DNA of 64,000 bases from Toxorhynchites rutilus septentrionalis (Eukaryota > Arthropoda > Insecta > Diptera > Culicidae). The translations under genes were made by a program, and so were the position numbers. Shown piece by piece: positions 48,056 through 61,137 of the stretch. The notes beneath the pieces were generated by a model. That model made no database searches. It was given only the letters and a program-made list of their open reading frames with translations, and was not told the origin of the DNA. Numbering within the stretch: the stretch's first letter is position 1; each line of letters opens with the position of its first letter. The stretch spans positions 177,947,788-178,011,787 of the forward strand of contig NC_073746.1 of NCBI RefSeq assembly GCF_029784135.1, given 5' to 3'.

Positions 48056-50615
48056 TCCCCAGGCAGCTTGGTTTTGATGGCTATGTTGGGGAAACCGTGC
48101 CAATCAAAACGGGGTTGATAGGGCGTTTATATAACTATATTTGCTCTTTCAATCCCATTTCATCTCTGCCACCGGACTGAACAGTGGCAATCCCATTTAT
48201 TTTCTGCCACCGGACTGAACAGAGGCAATCCCATTTCTTTTCTGCCATCGGACTGAACAGTGGTTTATTAGCCGGTGCCCGCTCGGAAATTAATTTAATA
48301 GCAATTGCAATGTGATAAGAAAACAGTTTCTCTCTCTCGCTCGCCTAAATACGCATCGCATTCCCCAGGCAGCTTGGTTTTGATGGCTATGTTGGGGAAA
48401 CCGTGCCAATCAAAACGGGGTTGATAGGGCGTTTATATAACTATATTTGCTCTTTCAATCCCATTTCATCTCTGCCACCGGACTGAACAGTGGCAATCCC
48501 ATTTATTTTCTGCCACCGGACTGAACAGAGGCAATCCCATTTCTTTTCTGCCATCGGACTGAACAGTGGTTTATTAGCCGGTGCCCGCTCGGAAATTAAT
48601 TTAATAGCAATTGCAATGTGATAAGAAAACAGTTTCTCTCTCTCGCTCGCCTAAATACTATGTTCTTCTCTTTCAATCCCATTTCTTCTCTGCCACCGTA
48701 CTGAACAGAGGTTATCCCATTACTTTTCTGCCATCGGACTGAATAGTGGAAATCCCATTTCTTCTCTACCACCGGACTGAACAGTGGTTTATTAGCCGAT
48801 GCCCGCTCGGAAATTAATTTAATAGCAATTGCAATGTGATAAGAAAACAGTTTCTCTCTCTCGCTCGCCTAAATACTATGTTCTTCTCTTTCAATCCCAT
48901 TTCTTCTCTGCCACCGTACTGAACAGAGGTTATCCCATTACTTTTCTGCCATCGGACTGAATAGTGGAAATCCCATTTCTTCTCTACCACCGGACTGAAC
49001 CGTGGCAGTCCCATTTATTTTCTGCCGTTGGACTGAACAGAGGCAATCCCATTTTTTTTCTGCCATCGGACTGAACAGTGGAAATCCCATTTCTTCTCTG
49101 CCATCGGACTGAACAGTGGTTTATTAGCCGGTGCCCGCTCGGAAATTAATTTAATAGCAGTTGCAATGTGATAAGAAAACAGTTTCTCTCTCTCGCTCGC
49201 CTAAATACTATGTTCTTCTCTTTCAATCCCATTTCTTCTCTGCCACCGTACGGAACAGAGGTTATCCCATTACTTTTCTGCCATCGGACTGAATAGTGGA
49301 AATCCCATTTCTTCTCTTCCACCGGACTGAACCGTGGCAGTCCCATTTATTTTCTGCCGTTGGACTGAACAGAGGCAATCTCATTTTTTTTCTGCCATCG
49401 GACTGAACAGTGGAAATCCCATTTCTTCTCTGCCACCGGACTGAACCGTGGCAATCCCATTTATTTTCTGCCACCGGACTGAACAGAGGCAATCCCATTA
49501 CTTTTCTGCCATCGGACTGAACAGTGGTTTATTAGCCGGTGCCTGCTCGAAAATTAATTTAGTTGCATTTGCAATGTGATAGGAAAATAGTTTCTCTCGC
49601 TCGCTCGCTTAAATACTACGTTCTTCTCTCTCAATCCCATTTCTTCTCTGCCACCGGACTGAACAGTGGCAATCCCATTTATTTTCTGCCATCGGACTAA
49701 ACAGTGGTTTATTAGCCGGTGCCCGCTCGGAAATTAATTTAGTTGCATTTGCAATGTGATAGGAAAATAGTTTCTCTCGCTCGCTCGCCTAAATACTATG
49801 TTCTTCTCTTTCAATCCCATTTCTTCTCTGCCACCGGACTGAACAGTGGCAATCCCATTTATTTTCTGCCACCGGACTGAACAGTGGCAATCCCATTTAT
49901 TTTCTGCCATCGGACTAAACAGTGGTTTATTAGCCGGTGCCCGCTCGGAAATTAATTTAGTTGCATTTGCAATGTGATAGGAAAATAGTTTCTCTCGCTC
50001 GCTCGCCTAAATACTATGTTCTTCTCTCTCAATCCCATTTCTTCTCTGCCACCGGACTGAACAGTGGCAATCCCATTTATTTTCTGCCATCGGACTAAAC
50101 AGTGGTTTATTAGCCGGTGCCCGCTCGGAAATTAATTTAGTTGCATTTGCAATGTGATAGGAAAATAAATTCTCTCGCTCGCTCGCCTAAATACTATGTT
50201 CTTCTCTTTCAATCCCATTTCTTCTCTGCCACCGTACTGAACAGAGGTTATCCCATTACTTTTCTGCCATCGGACTGAATAGTGGAAATCCCATTTCTTC
50301 TCTACCACCGGACTGAACCGTGGCAGTCCCATTTATTTTCTGCCGTTGGACTGAACCGTGGCAATCCCATTTATTTTCTGCCACCGGACTGAACAGAGGC
50401 AATCCCATTACTTTTCTGCCATCGGACTGAACAGTGGTTTATTAGCCGGTGCCTGCTCGAAAATTAATTTAGTTGCATTTGCAATGTGATAGGAAAATAG
50501 TTTCTCTCGCTCGCTCGCCTAAATACTATGTTCTTCTCTCTCAATCCCATTTCTTCTGTGCCACCGGACTGAACAGTGGCAATCCCATTTATTTTCTGCC
50601 ACCGGACTGAACAGC
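48056..50615. repeat. M1 then M2/38-mer satellite
   Basis: Includes an abrupt join at 48352, where M2 (CCTAAATA) runs straight into CGCATCGCAT and M1; only 9 bp of array remain. The rest is M2 plus 38-mers. No gene. Confidence 0.86.
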
Positions 50616-50724
50616 GCATCGCATCGCATCGCATCGCATCGCATCGCATCGCATCGCATCGCATCGCATCGCATCGCATCGCATCGCATCGCATCGCATC
50701 GCATCGCATCGCATCGCATCGCAT
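50616..50724. repeat. (GCATC)n array, 109 bp
   Basis: Class C junctions, uninterrupted; followed by an M1 with the CCTGG variant. Confidence 0.94.
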
Positions 50725-51569
50725 TCCCCAGGCAGCCTGGTTTTGATGGCTATGTTGGGGAAACCGTGCCAATCAAAACGGGGTTGATAGGGCGTTTATA
50801 TAACTATATTTTCTCTTTCAATCCCATTTCATCTCTGCCACCGGACTGAACAGTGGCAATCCCATTTATTTTCTGCCACCGGACTGAACAGAGGCAATCC
50901 CATTTCTTTTCTGCCATCAGACTAAACAGTGGTTTATTAGCCGGTGCCCGCTCGGAAATTAATTTAGTTGCATTTGCTATGTTATAGGAAAATAGTTTCT
51001 CTCGCTCGCTCGCTCGCCTAAATACTATGTTCTTCTCTCTCAATCCCATTTCTTCTCTGCCACCGGACTGAACAGTGGCAATCCCATTTATTTTCTGCCA
51101 TCGGACTAAACAGTGGTTTATTAGCCGGTGCCCGCTCGGAAATTAATTTAGTTGCATTTGCAATGTGATAGGAAAATAGTTTCTCTCGCTCGCTCGCCTA
51201 AATACTATGTTCTTCTCTTTCAATCCCATTTCTTCTCTGCCACCGGACTGAACAGTGGCAATCCCATTTATTTTCTGCAACCGGACTGAACAGAGGCAAT
51301 CCCATTTTTTTCTGCCATCGGACTGAACAGTGGTTTATTAGCCGGTGCCCGCTCGGAAATTAATTTAATAGCATTTGCAATGTGATAGGAAAATAGTTTC
51401 TCTCGCTCGCTCACCTAAATACTATGTTCTTCTCTTTCAATCCCATTTCTTCTCTGCCAACGGACTGAACAGTGGCAATCCCATTTATTTTCTGCAACCG
51501 GATTGAACAGAGGCAATCCCATTTTTTTTCTGCCATCGGACTGAACAGTGGTTTATTAGCCGGTGCGCG
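50725..51569. repeat. M1 then M2 satellite leading to the split LTR
   Basis: One M1 unit, then M2 units at about 50940, 51130 and 51345. The 38-mers just before the LTR carry CAACGGACTG and CAACCGGATTG. Confidence 0.86.
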
Positions 51570-51764
51570 AGTTAGCAACGATCCCGATCACCTACATTCT
51601 TACACCAGCGGCATGACGTACCACATGTTGAAAACATCAACAACCCGGACCACCAACATGCACCGAGTCACCAACCACCACCGAGCCAGCGACACGACGC
51701 ACCACATGCTGATGTTAGCATTACTGATTTTGGGCAGCATGTGTTTACAAACATGTGTTGTTTT

Positions 51765-52653
51765 GACGTAGGACTACGTCTTTCATTTCTATACCGGGGT
51801 GTAAAATCAAAGTTTCGAAAACGAAAGCGTTACGCCGGAGACCGAGATTTTGAGCGTTAATAACTCCTAAACAACTGAACGAAATGGTATGATAAACACT
51901 TCATTCGAAAGATAAAATGTCTACGCGTTATATACTTGTTACTTTTTGATCCAAAAACTTGTTTCAATAGTCTTAAAATTGCTTTCAAAACAGGCTATTG
52001 AAATCACCAATCGGTATATAAGCGAGCGGCGCTCGGAAATCCACTCAGTTCTAATTGAACAGCGATTGGAGCATGTTGTTTTATTTATCATGAAAGCGCG
52101 GATGAACGGTGTCATCAAGAGCCTATTTGTGCACCCTAGGCCAGTAGGGAATCTATCAGGAGGAGAGTGATGCCACAAACAGTTCCCTTGGAAGACATCG
52201 CTACACACACATACACGCGCGGCTATTAACAGGTGGTTATCGAGTTGGCATTAACCACTGGTGGGCTTCCAGTATCGAGGAAAATGTGGAAATATCTAAT
52301 CGTTACTGAAAATAATCTGCCAGTTCCTTTGGGAATTTTCAAAATATATTCATGTGAAAGAGTTTAATTGAATGTTTTCTATCCATAAAATATCCATATA
52401 ATACATTTGGGTTTGTGATTTGTCAATCAAGTACAGTTAGCAGGTTAGCTTCTGAATCGTATTTCGTATCCTATATTGGATGCATAAAACCTTGTGCCTC
52501 CAACGTAACGCTCTCGTTTTCGAAGTCTCCCAAATATTCATTTATTCATTCATTCAGAATGGATTTAGATTCAACTTCAAACAAATGATCTCTAAATCAA
52601 CGATAGTCCTACGTCACCCTTGCGGTTATACCATAGATATAACCCACTTCCTG
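51765..52653 (+). mobile_element. Unclassified element, short copy, inserted in a solo LTR
   Basis: Begins GACGTAGGACTACGTC and ends ACCCACTTCCTG, flanked by TTTT at 51761-51764 and 52654-52657. The LTR sequence GTTGTTTTTCATT fixes the duplication at exactly 4 bp. Inverted similarity exists between the ends: CGAAAACGAAAGCGTTACG (left, near 51817-51835) against CGTAACGCTCTCGTTTTCG (right), and GACGTAGGACTA (left tip) against TAGTCCTACGTC (right). The right copy of the last pair lies about 40 bp inside the end, so the left end looks truncated. No transposase is present. This is a non-autonomous element of unknown superfamily. Confidence 0.75.
52015..52049 (+). promoter_or_regulatory. TATA box and initiator in the short element copy
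   Basis: TATATAAG at 52015-52022 is followed by CACTCAGTT, whose TCAGT initiator has its A at 52047, 32 bp from the first T of the TATA. This is the standard insect RNA polymerase II spacing. A TGA-terminated 26-codon frame starts at ATG 52090 and is also present in the long copy. Confidence 0.6.
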
Positions 52654-54949
52654 TTTTTCATTCTCAGACCGATCCAGGACAATAGGCCACTTTTTTGAGC
52701 ATAAATAATCTACATTTGAAAACGAACTGTACCTTTTTAAACTCAGACGAGAAATAAAGAATCAGAGTTGTTCTGTGACCCGAACTGCATAGATGTTTAA
52801 CTCGCGCTCGGAAATTAATTTAATAGCAATTGCAATGTAATAGGAGCACAGTTTCTCTCACTCACTCCCCTAAATACTATGTTCTTCTCTTTCAATCCCA
52901 TTTCTTCTCTGCCACCGGACTGAACAGTGGAAATCCCATTTATTTTCTGCCGTCGGACTGAACAGAGGCAATCCCATTTCTTTTCTGCCATCGGACTGAA
53001 CAGTGGAAATCCCATTTCTTCTCTACCACCGGACTGAACCGTGGCAATCCCATTTATTTTCTGCCGTCGGACTGAACAGAGGCAATCCCATTTCTTTTCT
53101 GCCATCGAACTGAACAGTGGTTTATTAGCCGGTGCCTGCTCGGAAATTAATTTAGTTGCATTTGCAATGTGATAGGAAAATAGTTTCTCTCGCTCGCTCC
53201 CCTAAATACTATATTCTTCTCTTTCAATCCCATTTCTTCTCTGCCACCGGACTGAACAGAGGCAATCCCATTACTTTTCTGCCATCGGACTGAACAGTGG
53301 TTTATTAGCCGGTGCCTGCTCGGAAATTAATTTAGTTGCATTTGCAATGTGATAGGAAAATAGTTTCTCTCGCTCGCTCGCCTAAATACTATGTTCTTCT
53401 CTCTCAATCCCATTTCTTCTCTGCCACCGGACTGAACAGTGGCAATCCCATTTATTTTCTGCCATCGGACTAAACAGTGGTTTATTAGCCGGTGCCCGCT
53501 CGGAAATTAATTTAGTTGCATTTGCAATGTGATAGGAAAATAGTTTCTCTCGCTCGCTCCCCTAAATACTATATTCTTCTCTTTCAATCCCATTTCTTCT
53601 CTGCCACCGGACTGAACAGAGGCAATCCCATTTATTTTCTGCCGTCGGACTGAACAGAGGCAATCCCATTTCTTTTCTGCCATCGAACTGAACAGTGGTT
53701 TATTAGCCGGTGCCTGCTCGGAAATTAATTTAGTTGCATTTGCAATGTGATAGGAAAATAGTTTCTCTCGCTCGCTCCCCTAAATACTATATTCTTCTCT
53801 TTCAATCCCATTTCTTCTCTGCCACCGGACTGAACAGAGGCAATCCCATTACTTTTCTGCCATCGGACTGAACAGTGGTTTATTAGCCGGTGCCTGCTCG
53901 GAAATTAATTTAGTTGCATTTGCAATGTGATAGGAAAATAGTTTCTCTCGCTCGCTCGCCTAAATACTATGTTCTTCTCTTTCAATCCCATTTCTTCTCT
54001 GCCACCGGACTGAACCGTGGCAATCCCATTTATTTTCTGCCGTCGGACTGAACAGAGGCAATCCCATTTCTTTTCTGCCATCGAACTGAACAGTGGTTTA
54101 TTAGCCGGTGCCTGCTCGGAAATTAATTTAGTTGCATTTGCAATGTGATAGGAAAATAGTTTCTCTCGCTCGCTCCCCTAAATACTATATTCTTCTCTTT
54201 CAATCCCATTTCTTCTCTGCCACCGGACTGAACAGAGGCAATCCCATTACTTTTCTGCCATCGGACTGAACAGTGGTTTATTAGCCGGTGCCTGCTCGGA
54301 AATTAATTTAGTTGCATTTGCAATGTGATAGGAAAATAGTTTCTCTCGCTCGCTCGCCTAAATACTATGTTCTTCTCTTTCAATCCCATTTCTTCTCTGC
54401 CACCGGACTGAACAGTGGCAATCCCATTTATTTTCTGCAACCGGACTGAACAGAGGCAATCCCATTTTTTTCTGCCATCGGACTGAACAGTGGTTTATTA
54501 GCCGGTGCCCGCTCGGAAATTAATTTAATAGCAATTGCAATGTGATAGGAGCACAGTTTCTCTCACTCGCTCCCCTAAATACTATGTTCTTTTCTTTCAA
54601 TCCCATTTCTTCTCTGCCAACGGACTGAACAGTGGCAATCCCATTTATTTTCTGCAACCGGACTGAACAGAGGCAATCCCATTTTTTTTTTCTGCCATCG
54701 GACTGAACAGTGGTTTATTAGCCGGTGCCCGCTCGGAAATTAATTTAATAGCATTTGCAATGTGATAGGAAAATAGTTTCTCTCACTCGCTCACCTAAAT
54801 ACTATGTTCTTCTCTTTCAATTCCATTTCTTCTCTGCCAACGGACTGAACAGTGGCAATCCCATTTATTTTCTGCAACCGGACTGAACAGAGGCAATCCC
54901 ATTTTTTTTCTGCCATCGGACTGAACAGTGGTTTATTAGCCGGTGCGCG

Positions 54950-55289
54950 AGTTAGCAACGATCCCGATCACCTACATTCTTACACCAGCGGCATGACGTA
55001 CCACATGTTGAAAACATCAACAACCCGGACCACCAACATGCACCGAGTCACCAACCACCACCGAGCCAGCGACACGACGCACCACATGCTGATGTTAGCA
55101 TTACTGATTTTGGGCAGCATGTGTTTACAAACATGTGTTGTTTTTCATTCTCAGACCGATCCAGGACAATAGGCCACTTTGTTTAGCATAAATAATCTAC
55201 ATTTGAAAACGAACTGTACCTTTTTAAACTCAGACGAGAAATAAAGAATCAGAGTTGTTCTGTGACCCGAACTGCATAGATGTTTAACT
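54950..55289 (+). mobile_element. Solo LTR, copy 6
   Basis: 340 bp, with the same ends, CGCG duplication and M2 position. It lacks the insertion found in copy 5. Confidence 0.8.
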
Positions 55290-56394
55290 CGCGCTCGGAA
55301 ATTAATTTAATAGCAATTGCAATGTGATATGAGCACAGTTTCTCTCACTCACTCCCCTAAATACTATGTTCTTATTTTCTGCCACCGTACTGAACAGTGG
55401 CAATCCCATTTATTTTCTGCAACCGGACTGAACAGAGGCAATCCCATTTCTTTTCTGTCATCGAACTGAACAGTGGTTTATTACGCGGTGCCCGCTCGGA
55501 AATTAATTAAGTTGCATTTGCAATGTGATAGGAAAATAGTTTCTCTCGCTCGCTCGCCTAAATACTATGTTCTTCTCTTTCAATCCCATTTCTTCTCTGC
55601 CACCGGACTGAACAGTGGCAATCCCATTTATTTTCTGCAACCGGACTGAACAGAGGCAATCCCATTTTTTTTTCTGCCATCGGACTGAACAGTGGTTTAT
55701 TAGCCGGTGCCCGCTCGGAAATTAATTCAATAGCAATTGCAATGTGATAAGAAAACAGTTTATCTCACTCGCTCGCCTAAATACTATGTTCTTCTCTTTC
55801 AATCCCATTTCTTCTCTGCCACCGGACTGAACAGTGGCAATCCCATTCATTTTCTGCCACCGGACTGAACAGTGGAAATCCCATTTATTTTCTGCCGTCG
55901 GACTGAACAGAGGCAATCCCATTTCTTTTCTGCCATCGGACTGACAGTGGTTTATTAGCCGGTGCCCGCTCGGAAATTAATTTAATAGCAATTGCAATGT
56001 GATAAGAAAACAGTTTCTCTCACTGGCTCGCCTAAATACTATGTTCTTCTCTTTTAATCCCAATTCTACTCTGCCACCGGACTGAACAGTGGCAATCCCA
56101 TTTATTTTCTGCCACCGGACTGAACAGAGGCAATCCCATTACTTTTCTGCCATCGGACTGAACAGTGGTTTATTAGCCGGTGCCCGCTCGGAAATTAATT
56201 TAGTTGCATTTGCAATGTGATAGGAAAATAGTGTCTCTCGCTAGCTCCCCTAAATACTATGTTCTTCTCTTTCAATCCCATTTCTTCTCTGCCACCGGAC
56301 TGAACAGAGGCAATCCCATTACTTTTCTGCCATCGGACTGAACAGTGGTTTATTAGCCGGTGCCCGCTCGGAAATTAATTTAGTTGCATTTGCA

Positions 56395-57816
56395 ATGTGA
56401 TAGGAAAATAGTTTCTCTCGCTCGCTCGCCTAAATACTATGTTCTTCTCTTTCAATCCCATTTCTTCTCTGCCACCGGACTGAACAGTGGAAATCCCATT
56501 TATTTTCTAATAATAATTTAATAGCAATTGCAATGTGATAAGAAAACAGTTTATCTCACTCGCTCGCCTAAATACTATGTTCTTCTCTTTCAATCCCATT
56601 TCTTCTCTGCCACCGCTCGCTAGCTCCCCTAAATACTATGTTCTTCTCTTTCAATCCCATTTCTTCTCAGCCACCGGACTGAACAGTGGCAATCCCATTT
56701 ATTTTCTGCCACCGTACTGAACAGAGGCAATCCCATTTCTTTTCTGCCATCGGACTGAACAGTGGAAATCCCATTTCTTCTCTACCACCGGACTGAACAG
56801 TGGTTTATTAGCCGGTGCCTGCTCGAAAATTAATTTAGTTGCATTTGCAATGTGATAGGAAAATAGTTTCTCTCGCTAGCTCCCCTAAATACTATGTTCT
56901 TCTCTTTCAATCCCATTTCTTCTCTGCCACCGGACTGAACAGTGGCAATCCCATTTATTTTCTGCCACCGTACTGAACAGAGGCAATCCCATTTCGTTTC
57001 TGCCATCGGACTGAACAGTGGAAATCCCATTTCTTCTCTACCACCGGACTGAACAGTGGTTTATTAGCCGGTGCCTGCTCGAAAATTAATTTAGTTGCAT
57101 TTGCAATGTGATAGGAAAATAGTTTCTCTCGCTCGCTCGCCTAAATACTATGTTCTTCTCTTTCAATCCCATTTCTTCTCTGCCACCGGACTGAACAGTG
57201 GAAATCCCATTTATTTTCTAATAATAATTCAATAGCAATTGCAATGTGATAAGAAAACAGTTTATCTCACTCGCTCGCCTAAATACTATGTTCTTCTCTT
57301 TCAATCCCATTTCTTCTCTGCCACCGCTCGCTAGCTCCCCTAAATACTATGTTCTTCTCTTTCAATCCCATTTCTTCTCAGCCACCGGACTGAACAGTGG
57401 CAATCCCATTTATTTTCTGCCACCGTACTGAACAGAGGCAATCCCATTTCTTTTCTGCCATCGGACTGAACAGTGGAAATCCCATTTCTTCTCTACCACC
57501 GGACTGAACAGTGGTTTATTAGCCGGTGCCTGCTCGAAAATTAATTTAGTTGCATTTGCAATGTGATAGGAAAATAGTTTCTCTCGCTAGCTCCCCTAAA
57601 TACTATGTTCTTCTCTTTCAATCCCATTTCTTCTCTGCCACCGGACTGAACAGTGGCAATCCCATTTATTTTCTGCCACCGTACTGAACAGAGGCAATCC
57701 CATTTCTTTTCTGCCATCGGACTGAACAGTGGAAATCCCATTTCTTCTCTACCACCGGACTGAACAGTGGTTTATTAGCCGGTGCCTGCTCGAAAATGAA
57801 TTTAGTTGCATTTGCA
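56395..57816. repeat. Tandem duplication of a 711-bp block
   Basis: A rare join, a 38-mer fused to M2 as TTTTCTAATAATAATT, occurs at 56507 and again at 57218, exactly 711 bp apart. A truncated M2-like join GCCACCGCTCGCTAGCTCCC follows each at the same spacing, with a third partial copy near 58541. Block ends are approximate. Confidence 0.82.
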
Positions 57817-59674
57817 ATGTGATAGGAAAATAGTTTCTCTCGCTCGCTCGCCTAAATACTATGTTCTTCTCTTTCAATCCCATTTCTTCTCTGCCACCGG
57901 ACTGAACAGTGGCAATCCCATTTATTTTCTGCAACCGGACTGAACAGAGGCAATCCCATTTCTTTTCTGTCATCGAACTGAACAGTTAGCCGGTGCCCGC
58001 TCGGAAATTAATTAAGTTGCATTTGCAATGTGATAGGAAAATAGTTTCTCTCGCTCGCTCGCCTAAATACTATGTTCTTCTCTTTCAATCCCATTTCTTC
58101 TCTGCCACCGGACTGAACAGTGGCAATACCATTTATTTGCTGCCACCGGACTGAACAGAGGCAATCCCATTACTTTTCTGCCATCGGACTGAACAGTGGT
58201 TTATTAGCCGGTGCCCGCTCGGAAATTAATTTAGTTGCATTTGCAATGTGATAGGAAAATAGTTTCTCTCGCTAGCTCCCCTAAATACTATGTTCTTCTC
58301 TTTCAATCCCATTTCTTCTCTGCCACCGGACTGAACAGTGGCAATCCCATTTATTTTCTGCCACCGTACTGAACAGAGGCAATCCCATTTCTTTTCTGCC
58401 ATCGGACTGAACAGTGGTTTATTAGCCGGTGCCCGCTCGGAAATTAATTTAATAGCAATTGCAATGTGATAAGAAAACAGTTTATCTCACTGGCTCGCCT
58501 AAATACTATGTTCTTCTCTTTCAATCCCATTTCTTCTCTGCCACCGCTCGCTAGCTCCCCTAAATACTATGTTCTTCTCTTTCAATCCCATTTCTTCTCA
58601 GCCACCGGACTGAACAGTGGCAATCCCATTTATTTTCTGCCACCGTACTGAACAGAGGCAATCCCATTTCTTTTCTGCCATCGGACTGAACAGAGGCAAT
58701 CCCATTACTTTTCTGCCATCGGACTGAACAGTGGTTTATTAGCCGGTGCCCGCTCGGAAATTAATTTAGTTGCATTTGCAATGTGATAGGAAAATAGTTT
58801 CTCTCGCTAGCTCCCCTAAATACTATGTTCTTCTCTTTCAATCCCATTTCTTCTCTGCCACCGGACTGAACAGAGGCAATCCCATTTATTTTCTGCAACC
58901 GGACTGAACAGAGGCAATCCCATTTTTTTTCTGCCATCGAACTGAACAGTGGTTTATTATCCGGTGCCCGCTCGGAAATTAATTTCATAGCAATTGCAAT
59001 GTGATAAGAAAACAGTTTATCTCACTCGCTCGCCTAAATACTATGTTCTTCTCTTTCAATCCCATTTCTTCTCTGCCACCGGACTGAACAATGGCAAACC
59101 CATTCATTTTCTGCCACCGGACTGAACAGTGGAAATCCCATTTAATTTCTGCCGTCGGACTGAACAGAGGCAATCCCATTTCTTTTCTGCCATCGGACTG
59201 AACAGTGGAAATCCCATTTCTTCTCTACCACTGGACTGAACCGTGGCAATCCCATTTATTTTCTGCCGTCGGACTGAACAGAGGCAATCCCATTTCTTTT
59301 CTGCCATCGGACTGAACAGCCCATTTCTTCTCTGCCACCGGACTGAACAGTGGCATTCCCATTTATTTTCTGCCACCGGACTGAACAGAGCATCGCATCG
59401 CATCGCATCGCATCGCATCGCATCGCATCGCTTCGCATCGCATCGCATCGCATCGCGTCGCATCGCATTTCTTTTCTGCCATCGGACTGAACTGTGGTTT
59501 ATTAGCCGGTTCCCGCTCGGAAATTAATTTAATAGCAATTGCAATGTGATAAGAAAACAGTTTCTCTCACTCGCTCGCCTAATACTATGTTCTTCTTTTT
59601 CAATCCCATTTCTTCTCTGCCACCGGACTGAACAGTGGCAATCCCATTTATTTTCTGCCACCGGACTGAACAGC

Positions 59675-59788
59675 GCATCGCATCGCATCGCATCGCATCG
59701 AATCGCATCGCATCGCATCGCATCGCATCGCATCGCATCGCATCGCATCGCATCGCATCGCATCGCATCGCATCGCATCGCATCGCAT
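59675..59788. repeat. (GCATC)n array, 114 bp
   Basis: Class C junctions, with one variant (CGAAT) near 59701. Confidence 0.94.
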
Positions 59789-61102
59789 TCCCCAGGTAGC
59801 TTGGTTTTGATGGCTATGTTGGGGAAACCGTGCCAATCAAAACGGGGTTGATAGGGCGTTTAGATAACTATATTTTCTCTTTCAATCCCATTTCTTCTCT
59901 GCCACCGGACTGAACAGTGGCAATCCCATTTATTTTCTGCCACCGTACTGAACAGAGACAATCCCATTTCTTTTCTGCCATCGGACTGAACAGTGGAAAT
60001 CCCATTTCTTCTCTTCCACCGGACTGAACAGTGGTTTATTAGCCGGTGCCTGCTCGAAAATTAATTTAGTTGCATTTGCAATGTGATAGGAAAATAGTTT
60101 CTCTCGCTCGCTCGCCTAAATACTACGTTCTTCTCTCTCAATACCATTTCTTCTCTGCCACCGGACTGAACAGTGGCAATCCAAATTATTTTCTGCCACC
60201 GTACTGAACAGTAGCAATCCCATTTCTTTTCTGCCATCGGACTGAACAGTGGAAATCACACTTCTTCTCTACCACCGGACTGAACCGTGGCAATCCCATT
60301 TATTTTCTGCCGTCGGACTGAACATAGGCAATCCCATTTATTTTCTGCCACCGGACTGAACAGAGGCAATCCCATTACTTTTCTGCTATCGGACTGAACA
60401 GTGGTTTATTAGCCGGTGCCCGCTCGGAAATTAATTTAGTTGCATTTGCAATGTGATAGGAAAATAGTTTCTCTCGCTAGCTCCCCTAAATACTATGTTC
60501 TTCTCTTTCAATCCCATTTCTTCTCTGCCACCGGACTGAACAGTGGCAATCCCACTTATTTTTTGCCACCGTACTGAACAGAGGCAATCCCATTTCTTTT
60601 CTGCCATCGGACTGAACAGTGGAAATCCCATTTCTTCTCTACCACCGGACTGAACAGTGGATTATTAGCCGGTGCCTGCTCGAAAATTAATTTAGTTGCA
60701 TTTGCAATGTGATAGGAAAATAGTTTCTCTCGCTCGCTCGCCTAAATACTATGTTCTTCTCTTTCAATCCCATTTCTTCTCTGCCACCGGACTGAACAGA
60801 GGCAATCCCATTTATTTTCTGCAACCGGACTGAACAGAGGCAATCCCATTTTGACGTAGGACTACGTCTTTCATTTCTATACCGGGGTGTAAAATCAAAG
60901 TTTCGAAAACGAAAGCGTTACGCCGGAGACCGAGATTTTGATCGTTAATAGCTCCTAAACAACTGAACGAAATGGTATGATAAACACTTCATTCGATAGA
61001 TAAAATGTCTACGCGTTCTATACTTGTTACCTTCTGATCCAAAAACTTGTTTCAATAGTCTTAAAATTGCTTTCAAAACAGGCTATTGAAATCACCAATC
61101 GG

Positions 61103-61137
61103 TATATAAGCGAGCGCCGCTCGGAAATCCACTCAGT
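61103..61137 (+). promoter_or_regulatory. TATA box and initiator in the long element copy
   Basis: TATATAAG at 61103-61110 and TCAGT with its A at 61135, the same 32-bp spacing as in the short copy. The downstream leader is 19 bp longer here (CGCTGTTGCGGTGAAGC region). Confidence 0.6.

Larger units (their letters stand above)
51570..52802 (+). mobile_element. Solo LTR, copy 5, split by a younger insertion
   Basis: The LTR runs 51570-51764 and resumes after an 889-bp insertion plus a 4-bp duplication. The span 1233 minus 889 minus 4 is exactly 340 bp, which confirms both element boundaries. CGCG flanks the LTR as in the other copies. Confidence 0.82.
52803..60852. repeat. M2-dominated satellite
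   Basis: About 8 kb of M2 plus 38-mers with LTR copy 6 and, near the end, a class B array (59390-59468) and a class C array (59675-59788) followed by an M1 with AGGTAGCTTGG and TTTAGATAAC. Many M2 copies here carry CTCGCTAGCTCCCC. No gene. Confidence 0.87.

Noticed and set aside
24331..55172. Repeated 106-residue plus-strand frame across the 38-mers and the LTR (ending SQTDPGQ)
   Set aside because: It starts in a 38-mer, runs through non-coding LTR sequence and recurs only because the LTR block is duplicated. There is no domain and no conserved start context.
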